DNA of 64,000 bases, taken from the NCBI RefSeq assembly GCF_014199215.1, contig NZ_JACIJC010000003.1:186001-250000 (forward strand), in the 5' to 3' direction. Positions 8,093 to 16,873 of the stretch are shown here, one piece after another. The position numbers and the translations under genes are program-made. This DNA comes from Sphingobium boeckii. GTDB taxonomy: Bacteria; Pseudomonadota; Alphaproteobacteria; Sphingomonadales; Sphingomonadaceae. Position 1 is the first letter of the stretch, and each line of letters starts with the position of its first letter. The notes under the pieces are model-generated. The model did no database searches. It was not told where the DNA came from and worked only from the letters and a program-made list of their open reading frames with translations.

Positions 8093-9636
8093 GATTTGCC
8101 CTCCCGAAGCGCCTCGATGGCGGCGCGCGTCAGGCCCACGCCCCTGCCCTTCAGCAGGGCCGATTGCTCCTGTTCCATCCGGTACAGCGCGTTTGCCGCC
8201 TCGCTCGCCGGATCGTTGCGGATGCTTGAATCGCAGAGGAAGCGATAGGGTGCCTGCATCTGCGCCGGCCGGAACGCCGCAGCACGCGCATTATAATCCG
8301 CCAGCGTCAGCGGCCCCGCGCTGGTGACATAGCGATCCTGCTTTGCGGGAAAATGGGACACGCCGGGTGTGATCGGTGCCAGGCTCTCGCGATCCTCCCC
8401 GTTCAGCACCGAATAGGGGATGTGCGATATATAGCGGCACGGCCGGTCATTATGCTGCATCATCGCATATTCATGCAGTTGCTGAGTCGGCAGATCGACC
8501 AGCCCGACGAGTTCCCCCAGGAAGTCACGGCCAAATTCGTCATTCAGCAGCGGCCGGAAGCGATCGGCGCGGACGTCGATCTTCATCCAGTCGTCCACAT
8601 CATAGACGCCCGCGACATGCGCGAAATCCTTGATGAGAGAGAAATAGACGATCGCGCCCGCATCCATCATCTCATCGCGCGACCAGCCCGCGACGCGCTT
8701 CCACAGATCGACCGTCGCCTTGCGGAAGGCCTCGGTCAGCCGTTCGAACGTCTCGGCCAGTTCTTCGGCCGATCCCATGCCGACCGGCACATGGCCTTCG
8801 GTGAGCACATCGGAGGTATAGAGCCCGACGCCGGTCAGCTTTTCCGCGGTAAATTCAGGCTGCGATTCAAAGCTGCCCCAATCGTCCATCAGATAGAAAT
8901 GGCAATCCGTCGCCTCCATGGTGACGGTGAGGTTCGAATAGGGAATGTCATCCGCCACGCCATCCAGCCAGGGATAATCGCCCTGCGCCAGATCGGTGAA
9001 ATCGCGGATGATCAGCTCGCGATTTTCGCCGAGCTTGTAGGGACCGGAATTGTTGAGCGTGCAGCGGCTCTCGCACGAGACCAGGAACCCATATTGGGAG
9101 ACGGTGGCGAGGAAAGTCTGCGCCGCGCGGTGCAGCCGGTCGCCATTCACGCAAGGGTGAAGATCGGCATGGAAGCGCTGGATGCGGCGTTCGGGCAGCA
9201 ATTGCACGCGCTGGCCGAATTCGCGGGCGTTCAGATGCCCGTCTTCGCGCTGCTGCGCCAGCTTGAAGCGACGCCAGAAATCCATGACATAGGCCACGTC
9301 TTCGGCGGCGTCTTCCGGGTGCAGCGCACCCATATTGAGCAATATCTCGCGGCCCAGCAGGAAGAAGGTTGGCAGACCCCAGCCCGGCAGATTGCCGAAC
9401 TTGCCGCCCATCGCCCGCGCCCGGTCACCAATTTCCTCCGCGCTCATCTTCGCTTCGATTTTGCGCAGCAATGCGGGGTAGCGATAGAAGCAGCAGAGAT
9501 AGGAGAGCAGCATATAGGACGGGACAGGAAACAGCTTCGATTCCTGCACCGTGCGCGTCACGCAGAGCCAATAGGTGTCATCGCCAATCGTCTGGATCGC
9601 ATTATTGGCTTCAAGGAGGCGGGCATAATCCAGCAT
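8089..9636 (-). CDS. Unknown 515-residue protein heading the carboxylase operon
   Basis: I do not recognise this family. It is a soluble-looking 515-residue protein with no signal peptide, rich in aromatic residues, with notable segments FPVPSYMLLSYLCCFYRYP, GWGLPTFFLLGREILLNMG, SCESRCTLNNSGPYKLGE, YSNLTVTMEATDCHFYLMDD and RPCRYISHIPYSVLNGEDRE. Paired Cys and His residues could bind a metal, but no known motif fits. It is translationally coupled to the BCCP gene, so it is probably an obligatory part of the carboxylation system: an activating, substrate-binding or acceptor subunit. The ATG at 9636 has no good ribosome site; see the in-frame amber codon at 9640-9642 that separates it from a better start. 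Confidence 0.8.
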   Translation of the reverse strand: MLDYARLLEANNAIQTIGDDTYWLCVTRTVQESKLFPVPSYMLLSYLCCFYRYPALLRKIEAKMSAEEIGDRARAMGGKFGNLPGWGLPTFFLLGREILLNMGALHPEDAAEDVAYVMDFWRRFKLAQQREDGHLNAREFGQRVQLLPERRIQRFHADLHPCVNGDRLHRAAQTFLATVSQYGFLVSCESRCTLNNSGPYKLGENRELIIRDFTDLAQGDYPWLDGVADDIPYSNLTVTMEATDCHFYLMDDWGSFESQPEFTAEKLTGVGLYTSDVLTEGHVPVGMGSAEELAETFERLTEAFRKATVDLWKRVAGWSRDEMMDAGAIVYFSLIKDFAHVAGVYDVDDWMKIDVRADRFRPLLNDEFGRDFLGELVGLVDLPTQQLHEYAMMQHNDRPCRYISHIPYSVLNGEDRESLAPITPGVSHFPAKQDRYVTSAGPLTLADYNARAAAFRPAQMQAPYRFLCDSSIRNDPASEAANALYRMEQEQSALLKGRGVGLTRAAIEALREGKS

Positions 9637-9690
9637 CGGCTATCGCACCCGTCCGAGACCGGTTTCCATGACCATCCACGCTCTCCCTCA
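9634..9690 (-). other. Leader reading frame MVMETGLGRVR with in-frame amber before the 515-aa gene
   Basis: On the minus strand a strong ribosome site (GAGGGAGAG, about 9680-9688) precedes ATG at 9675, which opens the 11-codon frame MVMETGLGRVR ending in TAG at 9642-9640. One codon later, in the same frame, comes the ATG of the 515-residue protein. This may be a leader peptide with reinitiation, a nonsense mutation or base error truncating the true N-terminus, or an amber readthrough site. Confidence 0.6.
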
Positions 9691-9733
9691 CATTATGTTA
9701 TGATTCGCTTTCGGAGCAGTATAGTCGATCGAA

Positions 9734-9746
9734 ATCGTCTGACAAT
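9734..9746. promoter_or_regulatory. Candidate FadR/GntR-type operator, copy 2
   Basis: ATCGTCTGACAAT lies about 100 bases upstream of the carboxylase operon start and matches copy 1 (987-999) at 11 of 13 positions, including the preceding gaa. Both fit TNGTNNNACNA. The shared site suggests one GntR-type regulator controls the mobile-domain gene and the carboxylase operon. No adjacent gntR gene is present in this block. Confidence 0.5.
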
Positions 9747-9790
9747 CTTAAACCGCATTTCGGGAAAAATGACGATTTTTCGAGGACAAT

Positions 9791-11296
9791 TCACGGCCAA
9801 TACCGGTCTCTGACCAGTCTTTTTACCAGCTTTCCGGTCGGGTTACGCGGCAGTTCGCGATCGAAATCGATCTGGCGCGGCAGCTTGACCTTGCCGATCC
9901 GGGGACGGAGCCAATCCATCAGTTCCCCGGCCAGCGCCTCGCCCGCATCCGCCCAGTCCGCCGGCTGCACGACCGCAACCACCTTTTCGCCCATGTCCGG
10001 ATCGGGCGCACCGATCACCGCCACATCCGCCACCTTGGGATGGATGACCAGCGCATCCTCGATTTCCTGCGGATAGATATTCACCCCGCCGGAAATGATC
10101 ATGAAGCTCTTGCGATCGGTGAGGTAAAGATAGCCCTCCTCATCCAGCCAGCCGACATCGCCGATCGTGGTCCAGCCATGACGGTTGCGGCTGGCGGCGG
10201 TCTTTTCGGGGTCATTGTGATAGCTGAACGGCGCGCCATCGGCGAAGAAGATTGTGCCGGTTTCGCGCGGGGGGAGCGCATGGCCATCATCATCGCAGAT
10301 CCGCGGACGCCCCCACATCGGTCGCCCGACCGAGCCGGGCCGCGCCAGCCATTCTTCCGGCCCGATGCTCGTCAGCCCGTTCGCCTCGGTGCCGCCGTAA
10401 AATTCATGGATGATCGGTCCCCACCAGTCCATCATCGCCTGTTTTACCGGCACGGGGCATGGCGCAGCGGCATGAAATACCGTCTTGAGCGATGACGTGT
10501 CATGACGCGCACGCACGTCCGGTTCGAGCTTCAGCATCCGGATGAAATGCGTGGGCACCCATTGCGCATGGGTGACGCGATAGCGTTCGATCAGCGCGAG
10601 CGCTTCCTCCGCATCGAATTTTTCCATGATGATCACGGTGCCGCCAAGCTTCTGGACGCTCATGCACCAGCGCAGCGGCGCGGCGTGATACAGCGGCGCC
10701 GGGGACAGGAACACCGTATCGCTATCCATCCCGTAGACCGTCTGGCCAAGCTCGGTCAGAGGATTGGTCTCTGCCAGAGATCCCTCCGGCAAGGGCGGGC
10801 GGATGCCCTTGGGTCGGCCTGTGGTGCCCGAAGAATAGAGCATGTCATTGCCGGGGCTTTGATCCGCGATCGGCGTTTCGGGAAACTTTGCGCGTTCAAC
10901 CTCGAAATCGCGTTCGCCGCCACCCACCGTGAGGATGGCAATCCCCAGATCGCGGGCCGCCTGCGCGATATCGGGCACGATCGCGCCCGCCGTGACCAGC
11001 GCCTTGGCCCCGCTATCGTCCAGAATGAAGGCAACCTCGGCAGGCACGAGGCGGGTGGAGATGCAGGTGTAATACAGCCCCGCCCTTTGCGCCGCCCAGA
11101 TGACTTCAAGGAAAAAGCGATTGTTATCCAGCATCACGGCCAAGCCATCGCCGCGTGACAGGCCCATGGACCGGAACAGATGCGCGCCCTGATTGGAGCG
11201 CGCCTCAAGCTGGGCATAATTCACCGTCTCGCCGGTAGCCCCCATGATGAAGGCAGGCTTTCCGGCGCGATTTTCGGCGTGAACGCTAGGGTGCAT
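9791..11296 (-). CDS. AMP-forming fatty-acid/acyl-CoA ligase
   Basis: A 501-residue ANL-superfamily ligase. It shows YSSGTTGRPKGI, the hinge region LTDRKSFMIISGGVNIYPQE and the C-terminal lysine motif NPTGKLVK. The GGTEANG segment and overall form resemble FadD-like enzymes used for branched, cyclic or steroid-type acids. It lies 13 bases after the P450 gene and probably shares its transcript, so I infer that the P450 oxidises a side chain or ring and this ligase activates the resulting acid. A 150-base gap with its own operator separates it from the carboxylase operon downstream. Confidence 0.9.
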   Translation of the reverse strand: MHPSVHAENRAGKPAFIMGATGETVNYAQLEARSNQGAHLFRSMGLSRGDGLAVMLDNNRFFLEVIWAAQRAGLYYTCISTRLVPAEVAFILDDSGAKALVTAGAIVPDIAQAARDLGIAILTVGGGERDFEVERAKFPETPIADQSPGNDMLYSSGTTGRPKGIRPPLPEGSLAETNPLTELGQTVYGMDSDTVFLSPAPLYHAAPLRWCMSVQKLGGTVIIMEKFDAEEALALIERYRVTHAQWVPTHFIRMLKLEPDVRARHDTSSLKTVFHAAAPCPVPVKQAMMDWWGPIIHEFYGGTEANGLTSIGPEEWLARPGSVGRPMWGRPRICDDDGHALPPRETGTIFFADGAPFSYHNDPEKTAASRNRHGWTTIGDVGWLDEEGYLYLTDRKSFMIISGGVNIYPQEIEDALVIHPKVADVAVIGAPDPDMGEKVVAVVQPADWADAGEALAGELMDWLRPRIGKVKLPRQIDFDRELPRNPTGKLVKRLVRDRYWP

Positions 11297-11309
11297 TGTC
11301 GGATGGCTC

Positions 11310-12557
11310 TCAGGTACGATAGGCGATGGGCAAGCGCTTCAGGCCGGATACGAAATTGGCCTCCACCCAGGCAGGGTCGCCATCCAGCCGGATATCGTGA
11401 ACCCGGCTCAGCAATTCGGTGTAGAGCAAGCGCATCTCCAGCTTTGCCAGATACTGGCCGAGGCAGACATGCGGACCATAGCCGAAGGCGACATGGCGAT
11501 TGGGAAACCGATCGATGCGGAAGGCGAAGGGATCGTCGAACACCGCCTCGTCGCGATTGGCGGACGGATAGCACATCATCAGATTATCGCCCGCCTTGAT
11601 GGCCTTGCCGCCCACCTCGCAATCGGCGACGGCCGTGCGGAAGAAATGCTTCACCGGCGATGTCCAGCGGATGAATTCATCCACCGCCTTGGGCATCAGC
11701 GAAGGATCGGCCCGCAATTTCTCCATCTGATCGGGATTGCGGATCAGGCCCAGAAGGCCGCCCGAGATCGCCGAGCTGGTGGTATCATGCCCGGCCGCGG
11801 CCACGATCAGATAATACGCATTGCGCTCGGCCTCGCCGATCGGCTCGCCGTCGATCGTCGCATTGGCCAGGATCGTGGCGACATCATCGCGCGGATTGGC
11901 GCGGCGATCGGCTGTGACCCCGGCGAAATAAGCGTTGAACGCGTTGAAGGCGTCGAGCATCGAGGCCATGCCCTCCCCGCCCCCGGTTTCGGCATCGGTA
12001 TTGCCGAACAATTTCTGGGACAGTTCGAGCATCAGCGGCTCATCCTCGCGCGGCACGCCCAGCACGATCATGATCGTGCGCAGCGGAAACCAGGCGGAGA
12101 TATCCTTGGCGAAATCGCAATGCCCATCCATCGCCACCATCCGGTCGACGGTTTCACGGGCCAGCGCCGCAATCTCATCCTCGATGCTGCGGATGCTCTT
12201 CTGGCCGAACCAGGCGGCGGTCATCGCACGGAAAACCCGATGATCGGGATCATCCATCGCCACCAGATTGCGTGCAAAATTGCTGCTGCCCGTCGTTTCC
12301 TGCAGCATCTTCTCGTCATCGATCGTGACGAGGAATTGCCGCGGCGCATTGTGGAACGACTTCGCATCCAGTTCGACGCGGGTCACGTCGGCATGGCGCG
12401 TGACCGCCCAGAATGGCCGGTAATTCGCGGTCTCGCACCAATGCACGGGATCGCTTTGTCTCAGGGTGGCGAACACCTCATGATAGAGATGTTCATCCCC
12501 ATAGGTCACGGGATCGGTGATGATGTGATCGATATTGTCAACGAGCTCTGTCGGCAC
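11310..12557 (-). CDS. Cytochrome P450
   Basis: A 415-residue soluble bacterial class I P450. The heme-thiolate ligand is Cys365 in FGYGPHVCLGQYLAK, the oxygen-activation threonine is in AAAGHDTTSSA (residues about 253-263), and the ExxR pair is Glu294/Arg297 (EFIRW). The start is GTG at 12557, with AGGAGA 6 bases upstream. No ferredoxin or reductase gene is nearby, so electrons must come from elsewhere in the genome. The heme loop and length resemble CYP families acting on terpenes, linear alkyl chains or steroids in actinobacteria and sphingomonads; substrate not determinable. The divergent LysR gene is the obvious regulator. Confidence 0.93.
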   Translation of the reverse strand: MPTELVDNIDHIITDPVTYGDEHLYHEVFATLRQSDPVHWCETANYRPFWAVTRHADVTRVELDAKSFHNAPRQFLVTIDDEKMLQETTGSSNFARNLVAMDDPDHRVFRAMTAAWFGQKSIRSIEDEIAALARETVDRMVAMDGHCDFAKDISAWFPLRTIMIVLGVPREDEPLMLELSQKLFGNTDAETGGGEGMASMLDAFNAFNAYFAGVTADRRANPRDDVATILANATIDGEPIGEAERNAYYLIVAAAGHDTTSSAISGGLLGLIRNPDQMEKLRADPSLMPKAVDEFIRWTSPVKHFFRTAVADCEVGGKAIKAGDNLMMCYPSANRDEAVFDDPFAFRIDRFPNRHVAFGYGPHVCLGQYLAKLEMRLLYTELLSRVHDIRLDGDPAWVEANFVSGLKRLPIAYRT

Positions 12558-12698
12558 GCTTTGTCTCCTCTCGCCATCATTGGTATGAGCGGCGTGGGTG
12601 AGCGTCCAATCGGCATTGGCCGTGAATCAATAGACCGTTCCGATCAATGTGATATGCTGCGGCCCTGACGGCCCCAAGGTCGCATAGGAGAGTCCCCC

Positions 12699-13733
12699 AT
12701 GTTTCACCTCGATCTCAAGCTCCTGCGCAGCTTCGCCGCCGTGGCCAGCGAATGCTCGGTGACGCGCGCGGCTGAACGCTTGCATCTGACCCAGCCCACC
12801 GTCTCAGGGCAGATCAAGGAATTGGAACAATCGCTCGGTTTCGTGCTCTTTCACCGCACCACCCGGCAGGTGACGCTGAGCGAGCATGGCGAGCGTCTGC
12901 TCCCCATGATCCAGTCGCTGCTTCACCGCGCGGAAGAGGTGCGACGTGAGGCCGAAGCGATGCAGCATGATACCGTCACGCGGTTCCGCCTGGGTGCTGC
13001 GATGTATAGCATGGATTTCTCCGATCGGCTCGAATTGCTGGATGCGTTTTCAGTCGCGCGGCCCGATATGCGCTGGACGATCGACAACCGGCTCCAGTCC
13101 GATCAGGTCAGGGATTTGCTGAGCGAACGGCTGGACGCCGCCTTGTTGCTGGGCATCGCCGCTCCCACGCCGGCCTCCGATTTCGCGCGCGATGCGCATC
13201 CCGGCGAGATCGTCAACGAGGTGCAATATCCCGATTCGCTCAAGCGCGTGATCTTGCGCCGCCGCAAGATCGGTCTGCTGGTGCCTGAAGAATCGGCACT
13301 GGCGTCGATGGACGTCATCCCCCGGTCCGCGCTCGAAGGGTTGCGCGTGGCAATGCTCAGCAACGAGCATGGCGACGCGCTGATCAATCCGCTGGCGAGC
13401 TTCCTACTCAACAATGGTGCGGTGCCGCTTGCGCTGGCGGAGGGCAATGCGCTGGCAATCGAGCGCTATGCGCTGCGCAACGGCCTGCCGGCCATCGGCA
13501 TCGGCTGGTTCCCCTGCCTGCCCGGTGCCGTGCGCCGACCAGTGGAGGGGATGGATTTCCATCTCGATTTCTCGGTCGTATTGGGCAGCGCGCCCAACAA
13601 GGCCGCCCGCCGCTTCTTCGATTTCGCGTGCCAGTGGCAGATCGCGCGCGACGCGCTGGGCGATGCGGGCATGAGTGGCGATCGGTTCAGCGTCACCCCG
13701 GTGGGCGAATGCCGCGCCGCCACGCTGCAATAA
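12699..13733 (+). CDS. LysR-family transcriptional regulator
   Basis: A 344-residue LysR regulator. The N-terminal winged helix-turn-helix is clear (LKLLRSFAAVASECSVTRAA, then LTQPTVSGQIKELEQSLG), followed by the two-lobed effector-binding region. AGGAGAG precedes the ATG. It is transcribed away from the P450-ligase pair across a 140-base intergenic region and is the likely activator of that pair. The C-terminal tail is somewhat longer than usual for the family (normally about 300 residues). Confidence 0.93.
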   Translation: MFHLDLKLLRSFAAVASECSVTRAAERLHLTQPTVSGQIKELEQSLGFVLFHRTTRQVTLSEHGERLLPMIQSLLHRAEEVRREAEAMQHDTVTRFRLGAAMYSMDFSDRLELLDAFSVARPDMRWTIDNRLQSDQVRDLLSERLDAALLLGIAAPTPASDFARDAHPGEIVNEVQYPDSLKRVILRRRKIGLLVPEESALASMDVIPRSALEGLRVAMLSNEHGDALINPLASFLLNNGAVPLALAEGNALAIERYALRNGLPAIGIGWFPCLPGAVRRPVEGMDFHLDFSVVLGSAPNKAARRFFDFACQWQIARDALGDAGMSGDRFSVTPVGECRAATLQ

Positions 13734-13790
13734 GCGCATTGGGACGCATGGCCTTCTCCCCTCCAGCCCTTGCTTGAGGGAGCCGATCGC

Positions 13791-14165
13791 TCAAAGCTCG
13801 AACGTGGCGAGAACGTGCGCGGAATCGCTATATTCGCGCACCTCTCCCACCCGGCCACCCGCAAAGCGGAAGAGGAAGATATAGCGATTGTTATAGCGCC
13901 GCCCGTCTTTGAGCGGACTGTCTGACGTTGCCTCGATCATCAGATGATCGCCCTGCGCGAGAACAAGGCCTGGGATCACCTGCACGCCATCGGTCATCTG
14001 CCCGTGCAGTTGCGCGAGAATGTCCAGAAATTCCGGCACTGTCAGATCGAGACCGCCATTCCACCACCAGCGCGCATCGGCCGTGAAATAATGCAGCGGG
14101 ATGGAGCCGGTGCCGATCGCGGCCAGAATTGCCATCGCGTCACGCTGCCTGGATTCGTTCGTCAT
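13791..14165 (-). CDS. SnoaL-like / NTF2-fold protein
   Basis: A 124-residue alpha+beta barrel protein of the NTF2/SnoaL superfamily. Typical signatures are the N-terminal helix, FTADARWWWNGGLDLTVPEF, and the strand region RYNNRYIFLFRFAGGRVGEVREYSD. Members act as isomerases, cyclases, hydratases or accessory proteins on hydrophobic small molecules. I prefer the ATG at 14165, seven bases after GGAG; the ATG at 14171 is also possible. It stands alone, converges with the LysR gene and diverges from the phosphotransferase operon. Confidence 0.8.
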   Translation of the reverse strand: MTNESRQRDAMAILAAIGTGSIPLHYFTADARWWWNGGLDLTVPEFLDILAQLHGQMTDGVQVIPGLVLAQGDHLMIEATSDSPLKDGRRYNNRYIFLFRFAGGRVGEVREYSDSAHVLATFEL

Positions 14166-14355
14166 CACCATTCTCCGATCCCTTGGCGGATGAAAATGCT
14201 GCGCAACATCGGCAAAGACCAATCGTTTCCCCAGCCTCATTCATCGGGGCCGTCTATGGTTTCGCCGGAAAGGCCGATTGGACTTCGGCCCACCCGGACA
14301 GCATTCATGATGGACGACCTGCCGCAACGAGCAGGCGAGAGAGGAAGGAAAGGTG

Positions 14356-15450
14356 ATGCCGATCGTCCCGCCCGCGCTGGTCCGCCCGGGCAAGATACCC
14401 CGCCCGCAAGATGTTCGGAGCGATTGGATCCAAGCCATGCTGGCTCGCGCCGGTCATGCCTATGAGGTGGCCGACGTCCGCGCCGAGCCGGTCGGCACCG
14501 GCCAGATCGGTGAGACCGCCCGCTTCACGATCGATTATGCGCCGGATGGACGCGCTGGACCACGCACGCTGATCGGCAAATTCGCATCGACCGATCCCAC
14601 CTCGCTTCAGGTCGCCTCAGCCTGGTCGCTCTATGAACGCGAAGTGCGCTTCTATCATGATCTCGCCGCACGCGCGGGGATTGCCACGCCCGCCTATTTC
14701 GGTGCGGAAATGGATGAGGATGGTGCCTTCGCCTTGTTGCTGGAGGATCTCGCGCCCGCAGCCCCCGGCGATCAGTTCAAGGGACTGAGCGAGGTCAATG
14801 CCATCCGCGCGGTGCAGCAGGCCGCCCGGCTTCATGCCGCTTTCTGGGGCGAAGGCGAAGGCCCCGAACTGGCGTGGCTGGACAGTGGTCCTCTTGCCCA
14901 GCCCTTCTACAGTCCGGATGTGCTGCGCGCGACCTGGCCGGGTTTTCGCGATCGCTATGCCGATCATCTGACCGATGATCAGCGCCGTGTCTGCGATGCG
15001 CTCACCGAACATTTTGAGGCGTATAGCCGCCCCCTCGCCCGCCCCCGCTGCGTCACCCACAATGACTTCCGTCCGGATAACATGCTGTTCGATGCGGACC
15101 GGCTGGTGGTGGTCGATTGGCAATCGGCGGCGCTGGGATCGAATGCGGTGGATATAGCCTATCTCATCGGCGGCGCTTTTTCGCGCGCGGAGCGGCTGGC
15201 GATCGAACCTATTCTGATCACCGCCTATCACGATGAACTCCGCCGCCTCGGCATTTCCGATTACGCGCCCGACGAGCTCGCCGCGGATTACCGGCACTTC
15301 ACCTTCGCCGGAATCAACGTGGCCGTGGGTGCCGCCATGCTCGTGCAGCGCACCGAGCGCGGGGACAGGATGTTCCTCACCATGCTTGATCGCCACGTTT
15401 CGCATGTGCTGGATCAGGGCGCGCTCTCCATTCTCACCGAAAGACATTGA
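14356..15450 (+). CDS. APH/choline-kinase-fold phosphotransferase (acyl-CoA-catabolism type)
   Basis: A 364-residue aminoglycoside-phosphotransferase-fold protein. It carries the Brenner-type catalytic motif THNDFRPDNML and the metal-binding DWQSAALG. Similar kinases are common in sphingomonad and mycobacterial lipid or terpene clusters, where they phosphorylate small hydroxylated compounds rather than antibiotics, so I do not call it a resistance gene. The ATG at 14356 follows GGAAGG by seven bases; a GTG lies one codon earlier. First gene of the coupled operon continuing to 20255; the ALDH start is 5 bases downstream. Confidence 0.87.
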   Translation: MPIVPPALVRPGKIPRPQDVRSDWIQAMLARAGHAYEVADVRAEPVGTGQIGETARFTIDYAPDGRAGPRTLIGKFASTDPTSLQVASAWSLYEREVRFYHDLAARAGIATPAYFGAEMDEDGAFALLLEDLAPAAPGDQFKGLSEVNAIRAVQQAARLHAAFWGEGEGPELAWLDSGPLAQPFYSPDVLRATWPGFRDRYADHLTDDQRRVCDALTEHFEAYSRPLARPRCVTHNDFRPDNMLFDADRLVVVDWQSAALGSNAVDIAYLIGGAFSRAERLAIEPILITAYHDELRRLGISDYAPDELAADYRHFTFAGINVAVGAAMLVQRTERGDRMFLTMLDRHVSHVLDQGALSILTERH

Positions 15451-15454
15451 TCCG

Positions 15455-16873
15455 ATGACCCAATCCTATCTGATGACGATCGACGGACAGGCGGCACCGA
15501 CCAGCCAGACGATCCCCGTGCTCAATCCCGCCACCGAGCAGGTCGTGGCCCAGGCTCCGGATTGCTCGCGCGACCAATTGGAGGCGGCCGTCACCGCGGC
15601 GCGAAGGGCTTTCCCCGCGTGGAAGGCCACGCCCTATGCCGATCGTCAGGCCGCGCTCCGCGCCATCGCCGGGGTGTTGATGGACAATGCCGAGGAACTC
15701 AAGGCGATCCTCACATCGGAGCAGGGCAAGACGCACGGCGACGCGCTGGGGGAGATCCAGGCGGCGGCATGGTGGATCGGCGTGGTCGCAGAGCAGATAC
15801 TGCCCGAGACTGTAAACGACGCCATGCCCGGCCAGCGCAGCGTGACCAGACATGTGCCGCTCGGCGTGGTCGGTGCGATCGTGCCGTGGAATTTCCCCGT
15901 GCTGCTTGCGATCTGGAAGATCGGCCCTGCCCTGCTCGCAGGCAATACGCTCGTGCTGAAACCCTCTCCCTTCACGCCGCTCTCCATATTGCGGCTGGGC
16001 GAATTGCTACGCCCTATCCTTCCGCCCGGTGTGCTCAACATCGTCTGCGGTGGCGATGCGCTCGGCCCGTGGATGACCGAGCATCCGGGCATCGACAAGA
16101 TTTCCTTCACCGGCTCCACCGCCACCGGCCGCCGCGTGATGGCGAGTGCCGCCGCCAATCTCAAGCGCCTGACGCTGGAACTGGGCGGCAACGATGCAGC
16201 GATCGTGCTGCCCGATGCCGATGTGGATGCAATCGCCGAACCACTCTTCTGGGCGGCATTTGCGAATAGCGGACAGGTGTGCGTCGCGGCCAAGCGCATC
16301 TATGTGCATGACTCGCTTTACGATCGACTGTCTGCCGCGCTCGCCAAGATCGCCGCGGATGTGAAGCTGGGCGATGGCGCAGAGCAAGGCACCCGCCTCG
16401 GCCCCGTGCAGAACCGCGCGCAATATGAGCGCGTCAAAGGGCTGATCAAGGATTCGCAGGATGCGGGGCATCGCTTCCTTGCCGGTGGCGATGTGCCGGA
16501 TGAAGCCGGCTATTTCGTGCCCATCACCATCGTGGACAATCCGCCCGAAAGCGCGCGCGTGGTGCAGGAGGAAGCCTTCGGGCCGGTCCTGCCCCTGCTG
16601 CGCTACAGCGATGTGGACGATGCCGTGGCGCGCGCCAATGCCTGCGAATATGGCCTTGGCGGATCGGTCTGGTCGTCCAACCACGATCATGCCGCGGAGA
16701 TAGCGGCACGGCTCGAAACCGGCACCGTCTGGATCAATTCCGCGCAGGGACTGACCCCCTTCGCCGCCTTTGCCGGACACAAGCAATCGGGTCTCGGCGT
16801 GGAAAATGGCCTCGAAGGGCTGCTCGAATTCACTGTGCCCCAGACGATCCATCTCGTGCGAAAGGACACATGA
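15455..16873 (+). CDS. NAD(P)-dependent aldehyde dehydrogenase
   Basis: A 472-residue ALDH-superfamily enzyme oxidising an aldehyde to the acid. It has VPWNFPVLLAIWKIGPALL, the NAD-site FTGSTATGRRVM, the general base in LELGGNDAAIVL, the catalytic cysteine in NSGQVCVAAKRIY, and a C-terminal SGLGVENGLEGLLEFT. Length is normal. The annotated start MTQSYLMTIDGQ is the family-typical one; the longer frame is read-through of the preceding gene. Its stop overlaps the next start (ATGA). Confidence 0.94.
   Translation: MTQSYLMTIDGQAAPTSQTIPVLNPATEQVVAQAPDCSRDQLEAAVTAARRAFPAWKATPYADRQAALRAIAGVLMDNAEELKAILTSEQGKTHGDALGEIQAAAWWIGVVAEQILPETVNDAMPGQRSVTRHVPLGVVGAIVPWNFPVLLAIWKIGPALLAGNTLVLKPSPFTPLSILRLGELLRPILPPGVLNIVCGGDALGPWMTEHPGIDKISFTGSTATGRRVMASAAANLKRLTLELGGNDAAIVLPDADVDAIAEPLFWAAFANSGQVCVAAKRIYVHDSLYDRLSAALAKIAADVKLGDGAEQGTRLGPVQNRAQYERVKGLIKDSQDAGHRFLAGGDVPDEAGYFVPITIVDNPPESARVVQEEAFGPVLPLLRYSDVDDAVARANACEYGLGGSVWSSNHDHAAEIAARLETGTVWINSAQGLTPFAAFAGHKQSGLGVENGLEGLLEFTVPQTIHLVRKDT

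Noticed and set aside
13739-13790. Terminator-like hairpin CCCTC/GAGGG after the LysR gene
   Set aside because: Five-pair stem with a long loop and no U-run; too weak to list.
14356-15450. Aminoglycoside resistance gene
   Set aside because: The APH fold is shared by many metabolic kinases; the operon context is catabolic.
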